64,000 nucleotides of DNA. Source: Azoarcus sp. DD4. Lineage in GTDB: Bacteria; Pseudomonadota; Gammaproteobacteria; Burkholderiales; Rhodocyclaceae. The stretch covers positions 1,860,001 to 1,924,000 of the forward strand of contig NZ_CP022958.1 in assembly GCF_006496635.1 (NCBI RefSeq). The letters run 5' to 3'. Below are positions 58,282 through 64,000 of the stretch, one piece after another. A model generated the notes under the pieces. The model made no database searches. It was not told the DNA's origin and was given only the letters and a program-made list of their open reading frames with translations. Position 1 is the stretch's first letter. Each line of letters opens with the position of its first letter. The translations under genes and the position numbers were made by a program.

Positions 58282-60270
58282 ATGCCTCCCCCGATCGACA
58301 TGCATCGCTTCGAGCAGCTCAAGGCTTCCGGCGAGCTGCCTTCGCCGCGCGGCGTCGCACTCGCCATCATCCGGCTCACGCAGGAAGAGGAAGTGTCGAT
58401 TCCGGAGCTGGCGCGTGTCATCAAGAGCGATCCCGCCTTCGTCGGGCGTCTGATCAAGGCGGCCAACGGACTGGTGCCCTTCAACCGCCGTGCGGTGGTG
58501 TCGGTCCAGGAGGCGCTGATGGTGCTCGGACTGCCGGCGGTACGCACGATGGCGCTCGGTTTTTCCCTGCTGTCCAACTACCGTAAGGGTTCCTGTGCCG
58601 GTTTCGATTATGGCCGCTTCTGGTCGTCGTCGCTGCTGATGGCCCTGGCCATGCAGGTGCTGGTTCAGCGCGTGCGGGTGGTGGCGGCAGACGAAGCCTT
58701 CAGCGTCGGATTGCTGGCAAGGGTGGGGGAGCTGGCGCTGGCGACGCTCTACCCGGCGGACTACGGCCGCATCCTGCTCGAAGCGCGGCGTTTTCCGGAG
58801 CTGCGCCTGTTCGACCTCGAACAGCAGGCATTTGCCATGACGCACCGCGAACTCAGCGCCGCCATGTTGATGGACTGGGGGCTGCCGCAGGTCTTCACCG
58901 ATCCGGTGCTGTACTTCGAGCAGACCGACCGTGCCGCATTCTCCGAGGGGGGACGGGAATCCACCCTGATGCAGTGCCTGATCGTGGCGCGTGCGGTGTC
59001 CGAAATCTGCCTTGCGCCCGGCGTGGAGCAGGGGGGGCTGATGCCGGCGGTGATCAAGCTGGCGCAGCGGCTCGGATTATGCAAGGAAGACTTCGCCGCG
59101 GCCTGCGAGCGCATAGCCAGGGACTGGGTGGAATGGAGCAAGCTGCTCCAGCTGGAGACGACCGAGCCGCCCCAGTTTGCCGACCTGATCGAGCGCAGTG
59201 GCGGGGTGACGCCGGCGGCGGTGCCCGCCCCGGCCGATGCGGGCGGCACGAAGACCGACGGCGGAAGTGCTGTGCCGCGCGAGGGCGGCATGCGGGTGCT
59301 GGTGGTCGACGACGAGGCATCGGTGCGCAAGCTGATGTGCGCCGTGCTGGCGGACGCCGGGCACACCGTGTTCGAGGCGGAGAACGGCCGGGTCGGCCTC
59401 GAGCGGGCGCTCGACATCCAGCCCCACATGATGGTGCTCGACTGGGTGATGCCTGAAATGGACGGGCTCGATCTGGTGCGGGCCTTGCGCGCCACCAAGA
59501 TCGGTCGCGGGGTCTACATCCTGCTGCTCACCCACGTGGAAGACGACGAACGGCTGATCGAGGCCTTCGAAGCGGGCGCGGACGATTTCGTCACCAAGCC
59601 GGTGAAGCCGCGGGTCCTGAGTGCACGCATGCGCGCCGGTCAGCGGGTGGTCAGGCTGCAGCAGGAACTCGAACGCGACCGCGAGGAAATCCGCCACTTC
59701 GCGGCGGAACTTGCGATCACCAACCGGCGCTTGCAGGAGGCCGCGCTGACCGATGCACTCACCGGGTTTCCCAATCGCCGCTACGCCATCGATCGCATCC
59801 AGCAGGAATGGACGGCGGCGCAGCGCAATGGCAGACCCTTGTCGTGCATGATCATCGACCTCGATGGCTTCAAGCAGATCAACGACAGCTACGGTCACGA
59901 TGTCGGCGACATGGTGTTGCGCCAGTCTGCCGATGCCTTGCGGCTTGCGCTGCGGGGGCAGGACGTGATCTGCCGCACCGGTGGTGACGAATTCCTGGTG
60001 ATCTGCCCGGATACCGATCTGGGCCAGGCGATGGTCTGCGGCGAGCGCCTGCGCGCAGCGGTCGACCAGCTCGCCATCGAAACCGGTGGCGAGGCCTTGC
60101 GCCTGACCATCAGCATCGGCGTGGCAGTGCGCGACGACACCATGGCCGACCTCGACGCCCTGATGAAGCGCGCCGACCAGGGCGCCTATCTCGCCAAACA
60201 GCGCGGCCGCAACCGTGTTGCCTCGATGCAGAGGCCGTCCGTCGACGGTCCCCAGGGGGCGCTGCTGTGA
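58282..60270 (+). CDS. HDOD - receiver - GGDEF protein (probable diguanylate cyclase)
   Basis: This 662-residue cytosolic protein has an HDOD domain (about 15-220), a response-regulator receiver (about 337-455, VLVVDDEASV, phosphoacceptor Asp387 in MVLDWVMPEMDG, Lys in TKPVKP), a short coiled coil and a GGDEF domain (about 485-645). The active-site motif RTGGDEF (567-571) is intact and RGQD (558-561) is a canonical inhibitory I-site, so it probably makes c-di-GMP under product control. The ATG at 58282 follows AGGA; an ATG 18 codons earlier (58228) is possible. Its stop overlaps the next gene's start (GTGA), and flhDC lie just downstream. Confidence 0.92.
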   Translation: MPPPIDMHRFEQLKASGELPSPRGVALAIIRLTQEEEVSIPELARVIKSDPAFVGRLIKAANGLVPFNRRAVVSVQEALMVLGLPAVRTMALGFSLLSNYRKGSCAGFDYGRFWSSSLLMALAMQVLVQRVRVVAADEAFSVGLLARVGELALATLYPADYGRILLEARRFPELRLFDLEQQAFAMTHRELSAAMLMDWGLPQVFTDPVLYFEQTDRAAFSEGGRESTLMQCLIVARAVSEICLAPGVEQGGLMPAVIKLAQRLGLCKEDFAAACERIARDWVEWSKLLQLETTEPPQFADLIERSGGVTPAAVPAPADAGGTKTDGGSAVPREGGMRVLVVDDEASVRKLMCAVLADAGHTVFEAENGRVGLERALDIQPHMMVLDWVMPEMDGLDLVRALRATKIGRGVYILLLTHVEDDERLIEAFEAGADDFVTKPVKPRVLSARMRAGQRVVRLQQELERDREEIRHFAAELAITNRRLQEAALTDALTGFPNRRYAIDRIQQEWTAAQRNGRPLSCMIIDLDGFKQINDSYGHDVGDMVLRQSADALRLALRGQDVICRTGGDEFLVICPDTDLGQAMVCGERLRAAVDQLAIETGGEALRLTISIGVAVRDDTMADLDALMKRADQGAYLAKQRGRNRVASMQRPSVDGPQGALL

Positions 60271-62033
60271 CCGCTCGGTCCGGGCAGGACGGGAGCACAT
60301 TGCTTCCGCGCAGGGACGGGCCGGTGCGGGTGCTCATCGTGGACGATTCCGAGGACGACGCCTATCTCGTCTGCGCGGAACTGGCGCGACGCGGACTCGA
60401 CATACGTCATCGCCGGGTCGATTGCGACTTCGACATGGCCGCGGCGCTGGCGACCGAGGAGTGGGACATCGTGCTCTCGGACCACGACATGCCCGGCTTC
60501 AGCTCGCTGGCTGCGCTCGAAGTGCTGAGGCGTAGCGGCGTCGACCTGCCCTTCATCATCCACTCGGGCCGGATCTCCGATCAGCTCGCGGTATCTGCAA
60601 TGTACGAGGGGGCAGACGACTTCGTCACCAAGGGCGACTACGATCGCCTGCTGCCGGTGATCGAACGTGAATTGCGCGGTGTGCTGGCGCGCCGCGCGGT
60701 GGGGCAGGCCGATCGGCGGATACGCGAACTGGTCAATTTCGACGGCTTGTCCGCGCTGCCCAATCTGCATCTCTTCTGCGACAAGGTCACCGACTGGGTG
60801 GCCGAGGCGCGGCGGCAGGGCCGCCAGCCGCGCGGTGCTGTGCTGGTGGTCGATGTGGACCGTTTCATGCGCATCAATGCGAGTTTCGGCTACGACGCCG
60901 GCAGTGCGGTGCTGCGCGAACTGGGCGAACGCCTCGCCGCCGGGCTGGCGCCGGATGTCACCCTGGCGCGCGTCGGTGGCGACCGTTTCGGCATATTCCT
61001 GCCGGGCGTGGGCGATCCGGAACAGGCCGAAATCAGTGCGCGCTGGTTGCTGCGCGCCTTCGATGCGCCTTTCATGAAGGGCGACATCGAACTCTTCCTC
61101 ACTGCCAGCGTAGGCGTGGCCCTGGTGGCGCGCGACGGCCGCGATGTGTTCGAGCTGCTGATGAATGCGGAAGCTGCGGTGGCCAAGGTCAAGAAGCAGG
61201 GGGGCAATGGCGCGCGCTGTTACGACCGCGCCATGAATGCGGCGTCGGCCGAAAGGCTTACGCTGGAGGCCGAGCTTCGCCATGCCGTGGTGCGCGGCGA
61301 ACTGCGGCTGTATTACCAGCCCATCGTCGATCCGGATGGCAGGGTGTACGCGGCGGAGGCGCTGGTGCGCTGGCAGCATCCGGAACACGGGCTGCTCGCG
61401 CCCGACCGCTTCATCGCCCTTGCCGACGAAACCGGCTTGATTGCCGAAATCGGCGCCTGGGTGCTGGCCGAGGCGTGTTATCAGGGGCGCTGCTGGCACG
61501 ATGCAGGCCACGCCGGCTTTCGGGTGTCGGTGAACGTTTCGGCGGTGCAGTTCGGCCAGCCGCGTTTGCTTGAGACGGTACGCGAGGCCTTGCGCAGCAG
61601 CGGTTTCCCGCCCGAATGCCTGATGCTCGAGATCACCGAAGGCTCGCTGATGAGCGATGTCGAATCGGCTGCAGGCATGTTGCGTGCTCTCAAGAACATG
61701 GGCGTGCAGGTGGCGGTGGACGACTTCGGCACCGGTTATTCGTCCTTGTCCTACCTGAAGCGGCTACCCATCGACGTCATCAAGATCGACAAGTCCTTCA
61801 TCCGCGATGTCAGCAGCAATGGCGAGGATGCCGCCATCGTGCGAGCCATCATCGCGCTCGCCCGCAGCCTGCGCCTGCGTACCGTCGCGGAAGGCGTGGA
61901 AACGGTGGAGCAGGAGGACATGCTGCGCGCCGAACTGTGCGACGGATTCCAGGGGTATCGCTACGGCAGGCCGGTACCGGTCGAGCGTTTCGTGCTCGAT
62001 GGTGTTGTGGTGGAAAGGACTGGCTGCCTGTGA
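60267..62033 (+). CDS. Receiver - degenerate GGDEF - EAL protein (probable c-di-GMP phosphodiesterase)
   Basis: This 588-residue protein has a receiver domain (VRVLIVDDSEDD, phosphoacceptor Asp72 in VLSDHDMPGF), a GGDEF domain with degenerate motif GGDRF (237-241; Glu replaced by Arg) and an EAL domain with EALVRW (364-369), NVSAVQF, EITEGS, DDFGTGYSS (485-493), IKIDKSFI and AEGVET. EAL catalytic residues look complete, so phosphodiesterase activity is likely and cyclase activity is not. The degenerate GGDEF may bind GTP as a regulator, known for such proteins. The GTG start overlaps the previous gene's TGA. Confidence 0.93.
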   Translation: MTARSGQDGSTLLPRRDGPVRVLIVDDSEDDAYLVCAELARRGLDIRHRRVDCDFDMAAALATEEWDIVLSDHDMPGFSSLAALEVLRRSGVDLPFIIHSGRISDQLAVSAMYEGADDFVTKGDYDRLLPVIERELRGVLARRAVGQADRRIRELVNFDGLSALPNLHLFCDKVTDWVAEARRQGRQPRGAVLVVDVDRFMRINASFGYDAGSAVLRELGERLAAGLAPDVTLARVGGDRFGIFLPGVGDPEQAEISARWLLRAFDAPFMKGDIELFLTASVGVALVARDGRDVFELLMNAEAAVAKVKKQGGNGARCYDRAMNAASAERLTLEAELRHAVVRGELRLYYQPIVDPDGRVYAAEALVRWQHPEHGLLAPDRFIALADETGLIAEIGAWVLAEACYQGRCWHDAGHAGFRVSVNVSAVQFGQPRLLETVREALRSSGFPPECLMLEITEGSLMSDVESAAGMLRALKNMGVQVAVDDFGTGYSSLSYLKRLPIDVIKIDKSFIRDVSSNGEDAAIVRAIIALARSLRLRTVAEGVETVEQEDMLRAELCDGFQGYRYGRPVPVERFVLDGVVVERTGCL

Positions 62034-62083
62034 CGACGGTCACGCGGCAGGGTGGATTGTTGTTTTTTTAAGACATGTCCACG

Positions 62084-62098
62084 TACCCGTAAAGGGTA
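62084..62098 (+). other. Small dyad in the flhD leader
   Basis: TACCC/GGGTA (62084-62088 and 62094-62098) around GTAAA lies in the 135-bp gap before flhD, just after a seven-T run at 62062-62069. It could be a weak end-of-transcript structure or a regulatory site. No convincing promoter for flhD could be assigned. Confidence 0.25.
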
Positions 62099-62168
62099 TT
62101 CAGCCTTGCAGATCCTTACAAATTACTTTAAGTTCGGGGCGCTTGTTCCTGAAAGGGAGCTTTAAATA

Positions 62169-62486
62169 ATGAAACGCCCCGATTTTCAGGCCGAAATACG
62201 CGAATTGAATCTCGCCTACCTCATGCTCGCCCAGCAGATGTTGCGCAGCGACAGGGAGACGGCGATGTTCAGATTGGGTATGCGCAATGAGGTCGCCGAG
62301 TTGATCGAAGGTCTGTCGGCCGCCAAGCTCGTGCGCATGGCCAACAGTCAGATGCTGATGCCCAGCTTTCGCTTTGACGACGAGCAACTCGCCCGCTTGA
62401 TGTCGGGCGAAGGGCGCGATCCGGCCACCTCCAGCCTGCATGCGGCCATCATCGCCGCCGGCAAGGCGATGCAGGAAACGGCCTAG
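62169..62486 (+). CDS. flhD: Flagellar master regulator subunit FlhD
   Basis: FlhD forms the FlhD4C2 activator that turns on class II flagellar genes. The 105-residue protein (E. coli 116) has the family start EIRELNLAYLMLAQQMLRSD and LSAAKLVRMANSQMLMPSFR. AGGGAG lies 9 bp before the ATG. flhC follows 10 bp after the stop. The presence of flhDC is typical of gamma- and betaproteobacteria. Confidence 0.96.
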   Translation: MKRPDFQAEIRELNLAYLMLAQQMLRSDRETAMFRLGMRNEVAELIEGLSAAKLVRMANSQMLMPSFRFDDEQLARLMSGEGRDPATSSLHAAIIAAGKAMQETA

Positions 62487-62496
62487 GAGTAGAAGA

Positions 62497-63051
62497 ATGA
62501 AAAACAAGCGCATCATTGACGAGGCGGAAGACATCCGCAAAGCCGTGGAAATGGTGCAGCTCGGCGCGCGCATGCAGATGCTGGAGGTGGAAACCCGCCT
62601 CAGTCGCGAGAAGCTGCTCAAGATCTACAAGGAAGTGCGCGGGGTTTCCCCCCCGAAGGGCATGCTGCCGTTCTCGACCGACTGGTTCATGACCTGGCAG
62701 CCGAACGTGCATTCCTCGCTGTTCATGGGCTTTCACCGCTTCTTCCAGGCGCGTGCCGGGGTGCAGGGTCTGGATGCCATCATCAAGGCCTACCACCTTT
62801 ACCTCGATCACATCGAGGCCGAGCAGATGGAGCCGGTGCTGAGCCTGACGCGTGCATGGACCCTGGTGCGCTTCTTCGACGCCGACCTGCTGCAACTTGC
62901 CCCCTGCACCTGCTGCGGCGGCCAGTTCGTGGCGCATGCCTACGACCCGACCGCGGGCTTCGTCTGCGGCTTGTGCAACATGCCTTCGCGCGCCGGCAAG
63001 ACCAAACGTGCCGCGGCGCGCAAGTCTTCGGTGCGCACGGTGACGGCCTGA
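62497..63051 (+). CDS. flhC: Flagellar master regulator subunit FlhC
   Basis: FlhC is the DNA-binding partner of FlhD. The 184-residue protein (E. coli 192) has GARMQMLEVETRLSREKLLK, MLPFSTDWFMTW and the four-cysteine zinc site CTCCGG (with CxxC spacing) and CGLCNMP. The ATG at 62497 is preceded by AGGAG; an in-frame start at 62440 lies within flhD and was rejected. A basic C-terminal tail follows. Confidence 0.96.
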   Translation: MKNKRIIDEAEDIRKAVEMVQLGARMQMLEVETRLSREKLLKIYKEVRGVSPPKGMLPFSTDWFMTWQPNVHSSLFMGFHRFFQARAGVQGLDAIIKAYHLYLDHIEAEQMEPVLSLTRAWTLVRFFDADLLQLAPCTCCGGQFVAHAYDPTAGFVCGLCNMPSRAGKTKRAAARKSSVRTVTA

Positions 63052-63152
63052 ATGTAGGCACAGGCGGGCCATCGTCGGGCTGTCGCCGGATCGCTCCCGG
63101 AGCGAACGGTCAGCGCCCGGGAACAACCGGCCGGCCGCTGTAGAATCCGTCA

Positions 63153-63189
63153 CGGGCCGCCTGCGAAAGCAGGTGGCCCGTTCTTTTTG
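63153..63189 (+). terminator. Terminator of flhDC
   Basis: A 12-bp stem with one mismatch, CGGGCCGCCTGC/GCAGGTGGCCCG (63153-63164 and 63169-63180), capped by GAAA and followed by TTCTTTTTG. Confidence 0.9.
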
Positions 63190-63201
63190 TATCGGTCGGG
63201 T

Positions 63202-63228
63202 TCAAGTTTGGGTCGGTGAGGACGATAC
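63202..63228 (+). promoter_or_regulatory. Sigma-28 (FliA) flagellar promoter of motA
   Basis: TCAAGTTT (63202-63209), an 11-bp spacer and GACGATAC (63221-63228) match the FliA consensus TAAAGTTT-N11-GCCGATAA at 13 of 16 positions with exact spacing. It lies 46 bp before the motA start. Confidence 0.75.
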
Positions 63229-63274
63229 AATCTCAGGCAATGTCGTCCTCGCCACCGAATTCCTGGAGCAAGCG

Positions 63275-64000
63275 GTGTTTCTGATCATTGGCTACGTCAT
63301 CATCCTGGCGGCATCCGTGGGCACTTATGCAGTGCACGGCAGCCTTGCCGCGCTTTGGGTGCCGATGGAATACCTGGCGATCGTTGGCTTGATGATAGGC
63401 GGTTTCGTCGCGGGCAACGGGTCGAAGGCAATCAAGGCGACGCTGGGTTCGCTGTCGCTGGCGGTGAAAGGCTCGCGCTACAACAAGGCGCTCTATGTCG
63501 ACCTGCTGGCGATGCTCTACGAGATTCTCGCCAAGGTGCGCAAGGAAGGCCTCATGTCGATCGAGAACGACGTCGAGAACCCCGATGCCAGCCCGATCTT
63601 CGGCAAGTACCCGAGCATCACCGCCGATCACCACGTGGTCGAGTTCCTCACCGATTACCTGCGCATGATGGTGGGCGGCAATCTCAATGCCTTCGAGATC
63701 GAGAACCTGATGGACATGGAGATCGAGACCCACCACCAGGAAGCCCACGTCGCGCCGCACATCGTCTCCAAGGTGGCGGATGGTCTGCCGGCCTTTGGTA
63801 TCGTAGTGGCGGTGATGGGCGTGGTGAACGTCATGGGCTCGGTGGGCCAGCCGCCGGCGGTGCTCGGCAAGATGATCGGCGGAGCGCTCGTCGGTACCTT
63901 TCTCGGCATCCTGCTGTCCTACGGTTTCGTCGCACCGATCGCCAGTCAGCTCGAACAGAAGGTGGAAGAAGGCGGCAAGATCTATCAGTGCATCAAGGTG
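63275..64000 (+). CDS. motA: Flagellar motor stator protein MotA (cut by window edge)
   Basis: MotA forms the stator ring that, with MotB, turns proton flow into flagellar rotation. The first 242 residues are present (E. coli MotA has 295), and the frame is open to the last base. It has four hydrophobic segments, the cytoplasmic loop with RKEGLMSIEND (torque residues equivalent to Arg90 and Glu98), and the conserved prolines in GLPAFGIVVAVMG and GFVAPIASQ. The start is a GTG at 63275 with GGAG 6 bp upstream; no ATG fits. It follows the flhDC terminator and has its own flagellar-class promoter. Confidence 0.95.
   Translation, partial: MFLIIGYVIILAASVGTYAVHGSLAALWVPMEYLAIVGLMIGGFVAGNGSKAIKATLGSLSLAVKGSRYNKALYVDLLAMLYEILAKVRKEGLMSIENDVENPDASPIFGKYPSITADHHVVEFLTDYLRMMVGGNLNAFEIENLMDMEIETHHQEAHVAPHIVSKVADGLPAFGIVVAVMGVVNVMGSVGQPPAVLGKMIGGALVGTFLGILLSYGFVAPIASQLEQKVEEGGKIYQCIKV

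Noticed and set aside
59077..61511. Long minus-strand frames opposite the two c-di-GMP genes
   Set aside because: Shadow frames; the plus-strand genes show complete domain motifs.
63240..63284. Tiny 14-codon frame (ATG 63240) overlapping the motA start
   Set aside because: Out of frame with motA and without a Shine-Dalgarno; likely chance, though it could act as a leader peptide.
1..64000. CRISPR array, insertion sequence, prophage or toxin-antitoxin module
   Set aside because: No regularly spaced repeats, transposase or integrase motifs, att-like duplications or typical small gene pairs were seen.

Overview
The window is a GC-rich, densely packed bacterial chromosome segment with no insertion sequence, prophage or CRISPR array that I can see. 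Gene content and order (folP-glmM-pstSCAB; tpiA-secG-tRNA-Leu-nuoA to nuoN; rnfABCDGE-nth; flhDC next to motA; a Hox-type NAD-linked hydrogenase; a B12-dependent ribonucleotide reductase) fit a motile, respiratory betaproteobacterium. My best guess is the Rhodocyclales (Azoarcus/Thauera/Aromatoleum relatives). That placement is inferred from gene order and protein character, not from a search.

Layout, left to right. 1-5.8 kb: end of folP, glmM, then the high-affinity phosphate transporter pstSCAB, with a candidate Pho box before pstS and a strong terminator after pstB; no phoU follows. 6-7.9 kb: a chemoreceptor gene with a perfect 20-bp palindrome in its promoter region, convergent with a small DUF2789 gene. 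8-9.5 kb: tpiA (clear sigma-70 promoter), secG and tRNA-Leu(GAG). 9.6-24.2 kb: the complete 14-gene complex I operon, closed by a terminator. 24.2-28 kb: a Nudix hydrolase gene convergent with nrdJ. 28.2-33.3 kb: hoxFUYH plus the protease gene hoxW, encoding a bidirectional NAD-linked [NiFe] hydrogenase. 33.3-36.4 kb (minus strand): a cation efflux gene, an HDOD gene and a benE-like transporter gene. 36.5-45.7 kb: mixed housekeeping and accessory genes (EEP-family phosphatase/nuclease, DUF2189 membrane protein, alpha/beta hydrolase, metY-like sulfhydrylase, YdcH-like, greB, htpG with a sigma-32-type promoter, YbaK-like deacylase, ClC channel). 45.9-50.8 kb: a MarR regulator, an ODP-type diiron protein, a MoxR/VWA pair, two tandem small cytochromes c and DUF1841. 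50.8-56.7 kb (minus strand): rnfABCDGE-nth. 56.7-58.1 kb: HNH nuclease and zinc-ribbon Nudix genes. 58.3-64 kb: two translationally coupled c-di-GMP signalling genes, then flhDC and the start of motA, the last behind a sigma-28-type promoter.

Functional themes. Three redox modules that touch the NADH pool lie within 47 kb: complex I (NADH to quinone, proton pumping), Hox (H2/NAD+) and Rnf (ferredoxin/NAD+ linked to ion flux). The right end is a motility control block in which a diguanylate cyclase gene and a phosphodiesterase gene sit directly before the flagellar master regulator flhDC and the stator gene motA.

I found no obviously undescribed system. The strongest leads are the c-di-GMP pair next to flhDC, the sigma-28, sigma-32 and operator-like promoter elements, the inverted repeat beside the nrdJ promoter, hairpins at several nuo gene junctions, and the two-gene cytochrome that looks like a split cytochrome c4.
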